Assembly: GCF_016411825.1 (NCBI RefSeq)
Contig: NZ_JAEKMH010000001.1
Coordinates: 1,337,619 to 1,401,618, forward strand
Reading direction: 5' to 3'
DNA: 64,000 nt
From: Devosia sediminis
GTDB lineage: Bacteria > Pseudomonadota > Alphaproteobacteria > Rhizobiales > Devosiaceae
Position numbers and translations under genes: made by a program. The notes under the pieces are model-generated. The model made no database searches. It had not been told where the DNA came from and was given only the letters and a program-made list of their open reading frames with translations. Positions 1 to 10,332 of this stretch are shown here, piece after piece. Each line of letters opens with the position of its first letter. The first letter of the stretch is position 1.

Positions 1-184
1 AGCGCTCTTCCCCATTGGGGTAGCGGCGCAGCGCGTGCTCACCACGGAAGCGCGGCGACACCGGGCCCTTTTCGAAGGGGTAGTTGATGGTCGGCTTGGC
101 GCCGAAGAAATAGCGCATGGCCAGGAAGAAGGCCGATACGAATTCCCGCAGCAGCAGCGTGTTGACGATCTGTCCGACGCGCAT
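1..184 (-). CDS. nuoI: NADH-quinone oxidoreductase subunit I, N-terminal part
   Basis: Only the first 61 codons lie in the window; the rest continues past base 1. NuoI is the ferredoxin-like subunit that carries two 4Fe-4S clusters (N6a/N6b) in the peripheral arm of complex I. The visible part (starting [12 protein letters not shown]) holds the amphipathic helix, the segment reading [18 protein letters not shown] and the [17 protein letters not shown] stretch typical of alphaproteobacterial NuoI. The cluster cysteines lie outside. The ATG overlaps the nuoH stop by one base (TGATG), which implies translational coupling. The call is firm because of the motif and the operon position. Confidence 0.93.
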   Translation of the reverse strand, partial: MRVGQIVNTLLLREFVSAFFLAMRYFFGAKPTINYPFEKGPVSPRFRGEHALRRYPNGEER

Positions 185-1281
185 CAGGCAACTCCTCCGT
201 GCCAGCCCCAGCCCGTGAGCTGAAGGACGAAAGCGACGATCACGACCATGATCAGCGAGAGCGGCAGGAACAGCTTCCAGCCGATCCGCATGAGCTGGTC
301 GTAGCGATAGCGGGGCACGATGGCCTTTGCCATGGCGAACATGAAGAAGACGAGGGTTACCTTGATGAAGAACCAGATCAGCCCCGGGATCCAGGTGAAG
401 GGGGGCAGATCGATGGGCGAGGCCCAGCCGCCCAGGAACAGGACGGTGGTCATGGCGCACATGAGCAGGATCGAGATGTACTCACCCAGCATGAACAGCA
501 GGTAAGGCGTGGACGAGTATTCGGTCATGAAGCCGGCGACCAGCTCGGACTCGCCTTCCACCATGTCGAAGGGCGGGCGATTGGTCTCGGCCAGGGCCGA
601 GATGTAGAACACCACGAACATCGGGAAGAGCGGCAGCCAGAACCAGTTGAGGAAGCTGAGCCACGGCACGCCCAGGCTATGGGCGAGGCCCATTTCGGTC
701 TGGGCGATGACGATGTCATTGAGGTTGAGCGAGCCGACGCAGAGCAGGACGGTGATGATGACGAGGCCGATGGAGACTTCGTAGGACACCATCTGCGCGG
801 CGGAACGGAGGGCGCCGAGGAAGGGGTACTTCGAGTTGGATGCCCAGCCGCCGATGATGACGCCATAGACGCCCAGCGACGAAATGCCCAGCAGGTAGAG
901 AATGCCGATATTGATGTTGGCCATGGCCCAGCCATTGTCCACCGGCACGACGGCCCAGCCGGCAAGCGCCAGCGTGGCCGTGATCAGCGGGGCCAGGAGG
1001 AACATGACCTTGTCGGCGCCGGCAGGGATGACGGCTTCCTTGACGGCGAACTTGATGAGGTCGGCGAAGGACTGCAGAAGACCGAAGGGACCGACGACGT
1101 TGGGACCGCGGCGCATCTGCACGGCAGCCCACACCTTGCGGTCACCCAGGAGGATGAAGGCGGTGAAGATCAGGAGGCCGACGAGCAGCGCCAGGGCCTT
1201 GTAGACAAAGCCGATCTGAGTGCCCCAGCCGAGGACCGGGATACCCAGGAGGTAGTCGAGGGCGGAGAGAAAAAAGTCCAT
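184..1281 (-). CDS. nuoH: NADH-quinone oxidoreductase subunit H
   Basis: This 365-residue polytopic membrane protein is the NuoH/ND1 subunit, which forms the quinone-entry chamber where the peripheral arm meets the membrane arm of complex I. The conserved loop reading [20 protein letters not shown] lies near residues 211-230, and the [14 protein letters not shown] segment near residues 57-70 is also diagnostic. About eight hydrophobic helices can be counted. It sits between nuoG and nuoI, nine bases after the nuoG stop. Length is normal for the family. Confidence 0.97.
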   Translation of the reverse strand: MDFFLSALDYLLGIPVLGWGTQIGFVYKALALLVGLLIFTAFILLGDRKVWAAVQMRRGPNVVGPFGLLQSFADLIKFAVKEAVIPAGADKVMFLLAPLITATLALAGWAVVPVDNGWAMANINIGILYLLGISSLGVYGVIIGGWASNSKYPFLGALRSAAQMVSYEVSIGLVIITVLLCVGSLNLNDIVIAQTEMGLAHSLGVPWLSFLNWFWLPLFPMFVVFYISALAETNRPPFDMVEGESELVAGFMTEYSSTPYLLFMLGEYISILLMCAMTTVLFLGGWASPIDLPPFTWIPGLIWFFIKVTLVFFMFAMAKAIVPRYRYDQLMRIGWKLFLPLSLIMVVIVAFVLQLTGWGWHGGVA

Positions 1282-1290
1282 TATGCTCCC

Positions 1291-3393
1291 CTACTCCGCG
1301 GCCTGCCGCAGACCTGCGGCCATCTGGGCGCATTCGGCCATGGTGGCCGAGGCGCGGGCGATCGGATTGCTGAGATAGAAGTCGGTCACCAGCGAAGCGT
1401 AGGGAGCCGACTTGGTCTTGATGGCGGCCTTGGCGAGCTTGGCGACATCGGCCACCGAACCGGGGGCGATCTCGTCGATGCGGGCCAGATGCGGGAATTC
1501 CGCATAGAGCGCGGCGCGCAACTGGGCCAGAGAATTATAAGGCAGAGCCTGGCCGATGGCGCCAGAGAGAGCGCGGATGATGGCCCAGTCTTCCTTGGCG
1601 TCGCCAGGCGGGAACACGGCACGGGCGGTGACCTGCACGCGGCCCTCGGTGTTCACATAGGTGCCCGACTTTTCGGTGTAGGTCGCGGCCGGCAGAATGA
1701 CGTCGGCGCGGTGAGCACCCTTGTCGCCATGCGAGCCGATATAGACCACGAAAGCCTTGCCCATGGCGGACATGTCGTATTCGTCGGCGCCGAGCAGGAA
1801 CAGCACGTCGAGCTCGCCCTTGCCGGCCAGAGCGATCTGGTCGGCCGAGCAAACGCCGCCGTCATGCGGCACGAAACCAATATCGAGACCGCCAACGCGG
1901 CTGGCTGCATTATGCAGCAGCGCGAAGCCGTTCCAGCCGGCATCGACATTGGCGCCGGTGGCCAGCTTGGCCGCGAGTGTGATGGTGTCGCGGCCGGCCT
2001 GCTTGCCGAGGCTGGCATGGGAAACCGCACCCTCGCCCATGATGATCAGCGGACGCTTGGCGTTCTTGAGCGTCTCGGCAAAGGCACCCTTGCCGGCGGC
2101 CAGATCGGCCAGCGTCTCGAAGCCCGAACCCAGATATTCGTGGGCATAGGTCAGGTCGGCCTGCTCGCCGATGACTGCGATGGGCAGGTTGGTGGCGCGC
2201 CAGGTCTTGCGGATGCGGGCGTTGACCAGCGACGCTTCCTTGCGCGGATTGGTGCCGATGATGAGGATGGCGTCGGCCTGTTCGATCCCCGCAATGGTGG
2301 GATTAAAGATGTAAGCCGAGCGCGGCATGGACGGATCGATGCCCGACATGGCGGGACGCACGTCGGTCATGCCCGAACCAACAGAGGCGAGCAGGCCCTT
2401 GAGGGCATACATTTCCTCGACAGCGGCGAGGTCACCGGCAATGGCCCCGACCTTGTTGCCGGCCTTCTTGATGCGGCTGGCAACGGCGGAAAGCGCTTCT
2501 TCCCAGCTCGCGGGCTGTAGCTTGCCGGCCTTGCGCACATAAGGGCGATCGAGGCGCTGGCTCTTCAGACCATCCCAGATGAAGCGGGTCTTGTCCGAAA
2601 TCCACTCTTCGTTGATGGCCTCGTTGATGCGCGGCAGGACGCGCATGACTTCGCGGCCGCGGCTGTCGACGCGGATGGCCGAGCCGACGGCGTCCATGAC
2701 GTCGATGCTCTCGGTCTTGTTGAGTTCCCACGGACGAGCGTGGAATTCATAGGGTTTCGAGGTCAGGGCACCGACCGGGCAGAGGTCGATGACATTGCCC
2801 TGCAACTCGCTGGTCAGCGCGCGTTCGAGATAGGGGGTGATCTCGGCATCTTCGCCGCGACCCAATAGGCCCAGCTCGGAAATGCCGGCGACTTCGGTGG
2901 TGAAGCGGACGCAACGGGTGCAGTGAATGCACCGGTTCATCGAGGTCTTGATCAGCGGGCCCATATACTTGTCTTCGACGGCGCGCTTGTTCTCGAAGAA
3001 GCGCGAGCCGGAGACGCCATAGGCCATGGCCTGGTCCTGCAGGTCGCATTCGCCGCCCTGATCGCAGATCGGGCAATCGAGCGGATGGTTGATCAGCAGG
3101 AATTCCATCACGCCTTCGCGGGCCTTCTTGACCATGGGCGTGTTGGTGAACATTTCAGGCGGCTCGCCGTTGGGGCCAGGACGCAGGTCCTTGACCGACA
3201 TGGCGCAGCTTGCCTGCGGCTTCGGGGGGCCACCCTTCACTTCGACCAGGCACATGCGGCAATTGCCGGCGACCGACAGGCGCTCGTGGTAGCAGAAGCG
3301 CGGGATTTCCGCGCCGGCTGCTTCGGCGGCCTGCATGAGGGTGTAGTGATCGGGGACTTCGACGAGGGTGCCGTCGACTTTGATGTTGGCCAT
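1291..3393 (-). CDS. nuoG: NADH-quinone oxidoreductase subunit G
   Basis: This 700-residue protein is the large iron-sulfur subunit of the NADH-oxidising module. It starts at MANIKVDGTLVEVP; the frame is open further upstream but that part overlaps nuoF. From the N-terminus come a 2Fe-2S ferredoxin fold (CYHERLSVAGNCRMC, about residues 44-58), a His-Cys cluster motif (HPLDCPICDQGGECD), a 4Fe-4S motif (RCIHCTRCVRF), then a molybdopterin-oxidoreductase-like domain that is catalytically inactive in this family. Five bases separate it from the nuoF stop, so the two are co-translated. Confidence 0.97.
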   Translation of the reverse strand: MANIKVDGTLVEVPDHYTLMQAAEAAGAEIPRFCYHERLSVAGNCRMCLVEVKGGPPKPQASCAMSVKDLRPGPNGEPPEMFTNTPMVKKAREGVMEFLLINHPLDCPICDQGGECDLQDQAMAYGVSGSRFFENKRAVEDKYMGPLIKTSMNRCIHCTRCVRFTTEVAGISELGLLGRGEDAEITPYLERALTSELQGNVIDLCPVGALTSKPYEFHARPWELNKTESIDVMDAVGSAIRVDSRGREVMRVLPRINEAINEEWISDKTRFIWDGLKSQRLDRPYVRKAGKLQPASWEEALSAVASRIKKAGNKVGAIAGDLAAVEEMYALKGLLASVGSGMTDVRPAMSGIDPSMPRSAYIFNPTIAGIEQADAILIIGTNPRKEASLVNARIRKTWRATNLPIAVIGEQADLTYAHEYLGSGFETLADLAAGKGAFAETLKNAKRPLIIMGEGAVSHASLGKQAGRDTITLAAKLATGANVDAGWNGFALLHNAASRVGGLDIGFVPHDGGVCSADQIALAGKGELDVLFLLGADEYDMSAMGKAFVVYIGSHGDKGAHRADVILPAATYTEKSGTYVNTEGRVQVTARAVFPPGDAKEDWAIIRALSGAIGQALPYNSLAQLRAALYAEFPHLARIDEIAPGSVADVAKLAKAAIKTKSAPYASLVTDFYLSNPIARASATMAECAQMAAGLRQAAE

Positions 3394-3398
3394 CAAAC

Positions 3399-4706
3399 TT
3401 ACTCCGCAGCGATCGACGGAACGGCGCCGTCGCTGGTGGATGAATAGGTGTATTGCTCGATCCGCGCCTCGATGGTGGGGCGGAAATTGCGGATCAGGCC
3501 CTGGATCGGCCAGGCGGCCGCGTCGCCGAGGGCGCAGATGGTGTGGCCTTCGATCTGCTTGGTCACTTCGAACAGCATGTCGATTTCGCGCTTCTGGGCG
3601 CGGCCCTGCACCATGCGTTCCATGACGCGCATCATCCAGCCGGTGCCTTCGCGGCACGGCGTGCACTGGCCGCAGCTCTCGTGCTTGAAGAAGGCCGAGA
3701 TCCGCCAGATGGCCTTGATGATGTCGGTGGACTTGTCCATGACGATCATGCCGCCGGTGCCGAAGCTCGACTTCTTCTCGCGCATGCCGTCAAAGTCCAT
3801 GATGGCATCCATCATGTCCTCGCCCTTGACGACCGGGCAGGAGGCGCCGCCGGGAATGACGGCGAGAAGGTTGTCCCAGCCGCCGCGGATGCCGCCGCAA
3901 TGCTTTTCGATGATGTCCTTGAAGCTCTCGCCCAGGGCTTCCTCGAAGGTGGCCGGCTTGTTCACATGGCCCGAGACCATGAACAGCTTGGTGCCGACAT
4001 TGTTGGGGCGGCCGATGGAGGAGAACCAGGCGCCGGAGCGGCGCAGGATTTCCGGCACAACGGCGATGGATTCGACGTTGTTGACCGTGGTCGGGTTGCC
4101 ATAGACGCCCATGCCGGCAGGGAATGGCGGCTTGAGGCGCGGCTGGCCCTTCTTGCCTTCCAGCGATTCCATCAGCGCGGTTTCTTCGCCGCAGATGTAG
4201 GCGCCGGCGCCGTGGTGGACGATGATATCAAGGTCCCAGCCGTGGATGTTGTCCTTGCCGATCAGCTTGGCGTCGTAGGCCTCCTGGACGGCTTCCTCGA
4301 GGCGCTGACGTTCACGGATGAACTCGCCGCGCACATAGATGAAGGCCAGGTGCGCATCCATGGCACGGCAGGCGAGGAGGCAGCCTTCGATCAGGTGATG
4401 CGGATCGTGGCGCAGGATCTCGCGATCCTTGCATGTGCCGGGCTCGGATTCGTCGGCATTGACGAGCAGGTAGTGCGGACGACCATCGCTCTGCTTGGGC
4501 ATGAACGACCACTTGAGGCCCGTCGGGAAACCGGCGCCGCCGCGGCCGCGCAGGCCCGATGACTTCACTTCATTGGTGATCCAGTCGCGTCCCTGGTCGA
4601 TGAACTCCTTGGTCCCGACCCAGCCACCGCGCTCGCGCGCGCCCTCCAGCCGCCAATCATGGTGACCATAGAGATTGGTGAAAATGCGATCCTTGTCAGC
4701 GAGCAT
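3399..4706 (-). CDS. nuoF: NADH-quinone oxidoreductase subunit F
   Basis: This 435-residue subunit binds NADH and FMN and carries the N3 4Fe-4S cluster, the entry point of electrons into complex I. The FMN/NADH glycine-rich loop [13 protein letters not shown] is at about residues 54-66, a second nucleotide-binding segment ([16 protein letters not shown]) lies mid-protein, and the cluster motif [15 protein letters not shown] is near residue 345. Length matches other alphaproteobacterial NuoF. A small membrane ORF lies two bases upstream, between this gene and nuoE. Confidence 0.97.
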   Translation of the reverse strand: MLADKDRIFTNLYGHHDWRLEGARERGGWVGTKEFIDQGRDWITNEVKSSGLRGRGGAGFPTGLKWSFMPKQSDGRPHYLLVNADESEPGTCKDREILRHDPHHLIEGCLLACRAMDAHLAFIYVRGEFIRERQRLEEAVQEAYDAKLIGKDNIHGWDLDIIVHHGAGAYICGEETALMESLEGKKGQPRLKPPFPAGMGVYGNPTTVNNVESIAVVPEILRRSGAWFSSIGRPNNVGTKLFMVSGHVNKPATFEEALGESFKDIIEKHCGGIRGGWDNLLAVIPGGASCPVVKGEDMMDAIMDFDGMREKKSSFGTGGMIVMDKSTDIIKAIWRISAFFKHESCGQCTPCREGTGWMMRVMERMVQGRAQKREIDMLFEVTKQIEGHTICALGDAAAWPIQGLIRNFRPTIEARIEQYTYSSTSDGAVPSIAAE

Positions 4707-4708
4707 GA

Positions 4709-4912
4709 TCAGCTATTCCGCTTCCACAAAAAGACAAACCAGGCAGCAACGCCAATTGCTGCCCCGACCGCCGACGCCACAAGGCTCGGCAGCGTAAATC
4801 CGAAGACCATTTCAGCGCCGGTCACGACAAAGGTCGCCAGCACCACATAGACCACGCCAATGGCGTAGTCCTTGATGGTCAGCGTCCCGAAGTCGATGCG
4901 GCGAGTGGCCAT
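4709..4912 (-). CDS. small two-span membrane protein inside the nuo operon
   Basis: This 67-residue protein has two hydrophobic helices (about residues 15-35 and 42-62), a charged N-terminus (MATRRIDFG) and ends in WKRNS. Its ATG follows the nuoE TAA stop with no gap, and its stop is two bases before the nuoF start, so it is clearly part of the nuo transcript and probably translated by coupling. I do not recognise a named family. Short membrane ORFs at this place occur in some Hyphomicrobiales nuo operons. A role in complex I assembly or as an accessory subunit is only inference from position. Confidence 0.8.
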   Translation of the reverse strand: MATRRIDFGTLTIKDYAIGVVYVVLATFVVTGAEMVFGFTLPSLVASAVGAAIGVAAWFVFLWKRNS

Positions 4913-6244
4913 TTAGCGCGGATCCTTCCCGAATACCCGGCGGTATTCCTCGACACCGCCGCGCGCCAGAGCCTCGGCCTGCCCTACCCAATTGTCGCGC
5001 TGCACGCGGCCGCGGAAATTGAGCGCCTCGTCGATGCGCGCCATATCTGCCGGAGCAAGCCGGGCGACCTGGTCGTACCTCGTAACACCGAGTTCGTTGA
5101 GCTTGCGCTCGATCACCGGACCCACACCCGAAATGAGCTTGAGGTCGTCCGCTGCGCCTTCAGGACGCTCGAACAGCGGCTGCAATGCGCCGCCCTTTTC
5201 GCGGGTCGGCACGACTTCGTTGGGATTGGCAGCCGGAGCCTTGATGGCAGGTTTGGTCTTCTTGACCGCGGCCGAGGCATTGTCATCAGCCGGCGATGTA
5301 GCCTTGGCTTTACCCACGGCCTTGCCGCCATCAACCTTGCCGGCCTCCGACTCAGCGCCGGAAGCACCTTCCCGCATGGCGTCGTTGGGCTTGCCGTTGG
5401 CCTTGGCCGCGGTGTCGGCAGCGGCGCGCTCGCCTTCGGCCTTGGCCTGGCTGACCTTGGCAGATTTGGGCGTACCCTTGATGGCCGGGGCGTTTTCCTC
5501 GGTGACATCCTTGGGACGTGCTGCGGTGGTCGGCGTGGCCGGAGCGGCCGGGGTTGCGGCAGGCGCCGGTGCGGCGGCGGGGGCCGGCGCTTCGGGAGCC
5601 GGCGGGGGCACGAACTTTTCGCGCGTCGCGGTCGGCGTTTCGAGCAGCGTGGTGCGACCACCAAATGCCGCCGACGTCTGGCGATCGATCTGCGGGCCGG
5701 GCTTAATCGTGTCACCCTTGCCCGCGGCAAAGGCATCGACGATCTCTTCCAGACGACCGGGCGTCAGGTCCTCGTAGGCGTCGTGATAGATCATGACCAT
5801 GGGCGCGTTGACACAGGCGCCAAGGCACTCGACCTCTTCCCAGCTCATCGTACCATCGGCGTTAAGATGGTGTGGCTCGGGGTGGATCTTGGACTTGCAG
5901 ACCTCGATCAGGTCCCCTGCCCCGCGCAGCATGCAGGGCGTGGTGCCGCAGACCTGGATATGCGCGTTCCTGCCCACTGGGGCGAGCTGGAACTGAGTGT
6001 AAAAGGTCGCGACTTCGAGGACACGGATATAGGCCATATCCAGCATCTCGGCGACCTTTTCGATGGTCGCGCGGGTGACCCAGCCATCCTGATCCTGCGC
6101 ACGCATGAGCAGAGGAATAACGGCAGACTGCTGACGGCCAACGGGGTAAAGCGCGATGCGCTTTTCGGCCCAGGCCTGGTTTTCAGCATTGAACGCAAAA
6201 CTCGCCGGCTGCACCGACTCGTCTGCAAGGCGTCGCGTAGACAT
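4913..6244 (-). CDS. nuoE: NADH-quinone oxidoreductase subunit E with long C-terminal extension
   Basis: Residues 1 to about 195 are the thioredoxin-like NuoE subunit with the N1a 2Fe-2S ligands Cys99, Cys104, Cys140 and Cys144 (motifs CGTTPC and CLGAC). After that comes an Ala/Pro/Lys-rich, low-complexity linker of about 170 residues, then a compact C-terminal domain (about 370-443) starting DDLKLISGVGPVIERKL, a helix-hairpin-helix-like fold. Standard NuoE is about 160-240 residues; this one has 443. Long C-terminal extensions on NuoE are common in Hyphomicrobiales and the domain also occurs on other proteins. The start overlaps the nuoD stop by one base. Confidence 0.95.
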   Translation of the reverse strand: MSTRRLADESVQPASFAFNAENQAWAEKRIALYPVGRQQSAVIPLLMRAQDQDGWVTRATIEKVAEMLDMAYIRVLEVATFYTQFQLAPVGRNAHIQVCGTTPCMLRGAGDLIEVCKSKIHPEPHHLNADGTMSWEEVECLGACVNAPMVMIYHDAYEDLTPGRLEEIVDAFAAGKGDTIKPGPQIDRQTSAAFGGRTTLLETPTATREKFVPPPAPEAPAPAAAPAPAATPAAPATPTTAARPKDVTEENAPAIKGTPKSAKVSQAKAEGERAAADTAAKANGKPNDAMREGASGAESEAGKVDGGKAVGKAKATSPADDNASAAVKKTKPAIKAPAANPNEVVPTREKGGALQPLFERPEGAADDLKLISGVGPVIERKLNELGVTRYDQVARLAPADMARIDEALNFRGRVQRDNWVGQAEALARGGVEEYRRVFGKDPR

Positions 6245-7434
6245 CAGCGATCCACCTCTCCGAACACAATATCAATCGAACCCAGGATCGCCGTCACGTC
6301 GGCCAGCATGTGCTTGCGGCAGAGGTAGTCCATGGCGCTCAGATGGGCGAAGCCCGGCGCACGGATATGGCAGCGATAGGGCTTGTTGGTGCCGTCGGAC
6401 ACCAGATAGACGCCAAACTCGCCCTTGGGCGCTTCGACGGCGGCGTAGATCTCGCCGGCGGGAACCTTGTAGCCCTCGGTATAGAGCTTGAAGTGGTGGA
6501 TGAGCGCCTCCATGGACTGCTTCATCTCGCCACGCTTGGGCGGTACCACCTTGCCGTCGGTCGAGGCCACGGGCCCCTTGCCGTCGGGGGCATTCAGCTT
6601 CTGGACGCACTGGCGCATGATCTCGTTGGCCTGGCGCATTTCTTCCATGCGGATCAGGTAACGATCATAGCAGTCGCCATTGGAGCCGACCGGAACGTCG
6701 AATTCCATTTCGGCGTAGGCGTCATAAGGCTGCGCCTTGCGCAGGTCCCAGGCAGCACCGGAAGCGCGCACCATGACGCCCGAGAAACCACGGCCCCAGG
6801 CTTCCTCGAGCGGAACGACGCCGATATCGACATTGCGCTGCTTGAAGATGCGGTTGGCAGTCAGCAGCGTGTCGATGTCCTTGAGCGCCTTGGGGAACTC
6901 GTCGCAGAACACGCCGATATCGTCGATCAGGGCCTGGGGCAGATCCTGGTGGACGCCACCGGGACGGAAATAGGCGGCGTGCATGCGGGCGCCCGAGGCG
7001 CGCTCATAGAACACCATGAGCTTTTCGCGCTGCTCGAAACCCCAGAGCGGCGGGGTCAGCGCGCCGATGTCCATGGCCTGGGTGGTCACGTTCATCAGGT
7101 GGGCGAGCAGGCGGCCGATCTCGGCATACAGCACGCGAATGAGCTGGCCACGGCGCGGCACCTCGATGTCGAGCATGCGCTCGACGGCCAGGGCAAAGGC
7201 ATGCTCCTGGTTCATCGGCGCCACGTAATCGAGGCGATCGAAATAGGGCACGGCCTGCAGGTAGGTCTTGTACTCGATCAGCTTTTCGGTGCCGCGATGC
7301 AGGAGACCGACATGCGGATCGACACGCTCAACGACCTCGCCATCGAGCTCGAGGATCATGCGCAGCACGCCGTGCGCCGAGGGGTGCACGGGACCGAAGT
7401 TCAGGGTGAAATTGCGAACGTCGACTTCGGACAT
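6244..7434 (-). CDS. nuoD: NADH-quinone oxidoreductase subunit D
   Basis: This 396-residue 49-kDa-type subunit lines the quinone-binding cavity of complex I. Start chosen at [15 protein letters not shown], which overlaps the nuoC stop by one base (TGATG); the frame is open a little further upstream but that would intrude into nuoC. Diagnostic segments are [14 protein letters not shown] near the N-terminus, [12 protein letters not shown], the [12 protein letters not shown] region, and the C-terminal [30 protein letters not shown]. It is separate from nuoC, the usual alphaproteobacterial arrangement (fused in E. coli). Confidence 0.97.
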   Translation of the reverse strand: MSEVDVRNFTLNFGPVHPSAHGVLRMILELDGEVVERVDPHVGLLHRGTEKLIEYKTYLQAVPYFDRLDYVAPMNQEHAFALAVERMLDIEVPRRGQLIRVLYAEIGRLLAHLMNVTTQAMDIGALTPPLWGFEQREKLMVFYERASGARMHAAYFRPGGVHQDLPQALIDDIGVFCDEFPKALKDIDTLLTANRIFKQRNVDIGVVPLEEAWGRGFSGVMVRASGAAWDLRKAQPYDAYAEMEFDVPVGSNGDCYDRYLIRMEEMRQANEIMRQCVQKLNAPDGKGPVASTDGKVVPPKRGEMKQSMEALIHHFKLYTEGYKVPAGEIYAAVEAPKGEFGVYLVSDGTNKPYRCHIRAPGFAHLSAMDYLCRKHMLADVTAILGSIDIVFGEVDR

Positions 7435-8066
7435 CAGTTCTTCGCCTTCTCGTCGCCGGGCAGCACGTAATCGGTACCTTCCCAAGGCGACAGATAATCG
7501 AACGAGCGGAATTCCTGGGCCAGGGTCACCGGCTCGTAGACCACGCGCTTGCGCTCTTCGTCGTAGCGAACCTCGACAAAGCCGGTCAGCGGGAAGTCCT
7601 TGCGCAGCGGATGGCCATCAAAACCGTAATCGGTGAGGATGCGGCGCAGATCGGGGTGGCCGGAGAACAGCACGCCGTAAAGATCGTAGGTCTCGCGCTC
7701 GAACCAGTTGGCGCCGGAATAGACGCCGCAGATCGACGGGACCGGCGTCGCGTCGTCGGCCTCGAGCTTGACGCGGATGCGCTGGTTCAGGTGCGGGCTG
7801 AGGAAATGGTAGACCACGTCGAAGCGGAATTCGCGAGCCGGATAGTCAGCACCGCACACGTCGACGAAGCTGATGAACCGGCACTTCGGATCATCACGCA
7901 GGAAAGTCGCCACATTGACGATCGAATCGCGGGCCACGGTGACGGTGAGGTCGTCATAGGCCACGTCGAAACCCAGCACGGCATCGCCCAGGGACGCGGC
8001 GACATGCTCGCCAAGTGTCACCAGCGGGTCGATTGCAATCGGCTCGACAACAACAGTTTCGTCCAT
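7434..8066 (-). CDS. nuoC: NADH-quinone oxidoreductase subunit C
   Basis: This 210-residue 30-kDa-type subunit of the complex I peripheral arm carries no cofactor. The family signature is seen at [20 protein letters not shown] followed by [20 protein letters not shown] and the [17 protein letters not shown] strand. The N-terminus ([15 protein letters not shown]) is variable in the family. It lies nine bases downstream of nuoB and overlaps nuoD by one base. Confidence 0.96.
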   Translation of the reverse strand: MDETVVVEPIAIDPLVTLGEHVAASLGDAVLGFDVAYDDLTVTVARDSIVNVATFLRDDPKCRFISFVDVCGADYPAREFRFDVVYHFLSPHLNQRIRVKLEADDATPVPSICGVYSGANWFERETYDLYGVLFSGHPDLRRILTDYGFDGHPLRKDFPLTGFVEVRYDEERKRVVYEPVTLAQEFRSFDYLSPWEGTDYVLPGDEKAKN

Positions 8067-8075
8067 GCCCCTGCC

Positions 8076-8657
8076 CTATCGTTCGATCGTGCCGTCGCGG
8101 CGAATCTTCTTCTGGAGAAGGAGAATGCCGTAAAGAAGCGCTTCGGCGGTGGGGGGGCAGCCGGGCACATAGACGTCCACCGGAAGCACCCGGTCGCAAC
8201 CGCGCACAACGGAATAGGAATAGTGATAGTAGCCGCCGCCATTAGCGCAACTGCCCATGGAGATGACGTAGCGCGGCTCGGGCATCTGGTCGTAGACCTT
8301 ACGCAGAGCCGGGGCCATCTTGTTGGTCAGCGTGCCGGCGACGATCAGCACGTCGGACTGGCGCGGCGAGGCGCGCGGCGCAGTGCCGAAGCGCTCGATG
8401 TCGTAGCGCGGCATGGACATCTGCATCATTTCCACGGCGCAGCAGGCCAGGCCGGTCTGCATCCACATCAGCGAGCCGGTACGGGCCCAGGTGATGAGCT
8501 GCGACACGGTGGTGACAAGGAAACCCTTGTCGGCCAACTCGTTGTTTACGCCGGCGAAAAACGGATCATCAGCGCCAAATGGCTTGCCGGTTGCCGGATC
8601 GATCGCGCCGGTGGGACGCGGGGTAACCAGTGTCGAACTGGACGGGCTCAATCCCAT
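8076..8657 (-). CDS. nuoB: NADH-quinone oxidoreductase subunit B
   Basis: This 193-residue subunit binds the terminal 4Fe-4S cluster N2, which reduces quinone. The cluster ligands are visible as adjacent Cys72-Cys73 in [11 protein letters not shown], Cys137 in [10 protein letters not shown], and Cys167 in [14 protein letters not shown]. The first 45 residues form the usual poorly conserved leader. Its start overlaps the end of nuoA by ten bases. Confidence 0.97.
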   Translation of the reverse strand: MGLSPSSSTLVTPRPTGAIDPATGKPFGADDPFFAGVNNELADKGFLVTTVSQLITWARTGSLMWMQTGLACCAVEMMQMSMPRYDIERFGTAPRASPRQSDVLIVAGTLTNKMAPALRKVYDQMPEPRYVISMGSCANGGGYYHYSYSVVRGCDRVLPVDVYVPGCPPTAEALLYGILLLQKKIRRDGTIER

Positions 8658-9013
8658 TCCAGAGCTCCCTTACGCCATTCATAGATAAAGCCGATGGTGA
8701 GCACGCCCAGGAAGATCATCATGGACCAGAAGCCGAACCAGCCCACGTCCCGGAAGGCCACAGCCCAGGGGAAGAGGAAAGCCACTTCGAGGTCGAAAAT
8801 GATGAAGAGAATTGCCACCAGATAGAAGCGGACATCCACCTTCATGCGCGCGTCGCTGAAGGCGTCGAAGCCCGCTTCGAACGCGGATACCTTTTCCGGA
8901 TCCGGACGCTTCACGGCGACCAGGAAGGGAGCCACCAGAAGCGCGCCGCCGATCAGAGCAGCCAAGGCGATGAAGATGACAATGGGCAGGTAATTGCTGA
9001 GCAATTCAGTCAT
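8648..9013 (-). CDS. nuoA: NADH-quinone oxidoreductase subunit A, first gene of the operon
   Basis: This 121-residue membrane subunit (ND3-like) has three transmembrane helices (about residues 7-30, 62-85 and 92-110). The conserved loop [37 protein letters not shown] is present (in canonical NuoA the loop Cys is at ECG; here AGF replaces it, as in several alphaproteobacteria). It is the promoter-proximal gene of the nuo operon and overlaps nuoB by ten bases. Confidence 0.95.
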   Translation of the reverse strand: MTELLSNYLPIVIFIALAALIGGALLVAPFLVAVKRPDPEKVSAFEAGFDAFSDARMKVDVRFYLVAILFIIFDLEVAFLFPWAVAFRDVGWFGFWSMMIFLGVLTIGFIYEWRKGALEWD

Positions 9014-9420
9014 GCGGCAGCCTGTAGTTCAAACCGGCCAGGGCGGCCGAGAAGCACATGGACCGCGATGCAATTGGGGCAGCCGGGCCGATGCGCCAGT
9101 GATGCGGAACGGCTTAGACCTTCCCCCCAAACGTTTCAAGGGAAAGAAAATATGAGCAAAATAATCATGTAACCGGCCGCCCGGAATTGCTTCGAAGCGG
9201 CTCGCAAAGGGGCAAATCGCGCAACAGATTTGCGAAAACAAGCGGTCACGCAGCAAGCGGCCGGAATGGATGCGCAGGTGCTAGACCGATAGTTAGCAGG
9301 ATGAGGCAGCCATCCGCGAATCTCTCAAGGGCCGCATGGCGACCATCCCGGGCGGCCACAAAACCAAAACGGCGAACCGATGGAATCGGTCCGCCGAGAT
9401 GGGTTGCAAGATTGAAGGTA
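9014..9420. other. intergenic region upstream of nuoA
   Basis: About 400 bases between nuoA and the terminator of the next gene, both on the minus strand. It must contain the nuo promoter and 5' leader. An AT-rich stretch around 9140-9175 is the likeliest promoter location, but I could not assign convincing -35/-10 boxes. No open frame in it has family-like composition. Confidence 0.5.
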
Positions 9421-9440
9421 CCGGGGCGAATCCGCCCCGG
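9421..9440 (-). terminator. stem-loop after outer-membrane protein gene
   Basis: A perfect 8-bp GC stem (CCGGGGCG, loop AATC, CGCCCCGG) lies ten bases past the stop of the beta-barrel gene on the minus strand. There is no long U-run after it, so it is a terminator or 3' stabilising hairpin. Confidence 0.6.
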
Positions 9441-9450
9441 CACGCCAAAC

Positions 9451-10032
9451 TTAGAAGTGGTAGAACACGCCAACGGTGGCCTTGGCCGACTCGAAGAAGG
9501 CGTCGCCAGCGGTGTGCGAGAAATCGCCCTGGCCGACAACTTCACCGCGAACGGTGACGACGTCGTTGACGGCGAATTCAACACCACCACCGAGCTGGTA
9601 CACAGCTTCAGAGGTTGCGTTGTGACGGGTGCTGTAGCCAACGCCACCGAGGGCATAGACCAGAGCGTTGTCGGTCACGACGGCACCAACGCGCAGGTTC
9701 GCGAAGAACTCGCTGGAGCTGGTGGCGTTGTGGTTCCAGTTGTAGTCAGCGGTGACTTCAACGCCGAGCAGAACCGGGTCGACGGGGATGAAGTTCACGC
9801 CGACGGCGGCACCGATGACGCCATAGGTCGCCGAAGTGGTCGAACCGGCATAGACGTTGGAGCCAACGAACTGGCCGCCGACGCGAGCACCGACATAGAG
9901 ACCTTCCCAGTCGAAGCCGGCCGGGGTGTAGATCGGTTCCGGGGTAACCGGAATGATGAGGTCAGCAGCCTGAGCGCCACCAACCATGAGAGCCGCGGCG
10001 GAAACGCCAATGGCCAGAGAACGTACAAACAT
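9451..10032 (-). CDS. outer-membrane beta-barrel protein (Omp25/porin-like)
   Basis: This 193-residue exported protein has a Sec signal peptide (MFVRSLAIGVSAAALMVGGAQA, cleavage after AQA-AD) followed by alternating strands, ending in the aromatic beta-signal VGVFYHF. The motif GFDWEGLYVGARVGG resembles the start of Omp25/Omp31-type rhizobial barrels. The start was chosen because GGGAG lies eight bases upstream; an in-frame ATG five codons earlier overlaps that site. A paralogue is the next gene (10333-10884). Likely a small structural or immunogenic outer-membrane protein. Confidence 0.85.
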   Translation of the reverse strand: MFVRSLAIGVSAAALMVGGAQAADLIIPVTPEPIYTPAGFDWEGLYVGARVGGQFVGSNVYAGSTTSATYGVIGAAVGVNFIPVDPVLLGVEVTADYNWNHNATSSSEFFANLRVGAVVTDNALVYALGGVGYSTRHNATSEAVYQLGGGVEFAVNDVVTVRGEVVGQGDFSHTAGDAFFESAKATVGVFYHF

Positions 10033-10332
10033 GTCTTGCACTCCCATAGAGTTAACCGTAGTCGACCGATAGATGCCTCACAGGCGTGCGGCTGACAAGG
10101 GTATCAACGCCCAAATCTGGCAGTGCGGATAAGATTCCATGACCATTTGCGGGCAGGTGTTGCAGGAACACCATGGAATTGGTTCAATTTGATACAAATA
10201 CCATCAGTCGGCCGCGATCCCTGACCGCACGATGGCGAGATTGTGGCAAATTCCTAACGAAATCTTGCAGTTTATATCGAGAAGTCGCGGCAATCCGTGC
10301 TGCTCCGCGGGACGCGTGCCGAATCGGAACGA
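10033..10332. other. intergenic region with nested inverted repeat
   Basis: Three hundred bases between the two barrel genes, containing the promoter of the downstream one. A nested dyad is present: ATTCCATG (10134-10141) and CATGGAAT (10172-10179) enclose GGTGTT (10156-10161) and AACACC (10167-10172). It could be a regulatory stem-loop or operator. No gene is seen. Confidence 0.5.

Noticed and set aside
199..2520. Very long open frame on the plus strand opposite nuoH and nuoG
   Set aside because: Composition is rich in Gly, Asp, Glu, Arg and His, as expected for an antisense shadow of a GC-rich gene; no ribosome-binding site or motif.
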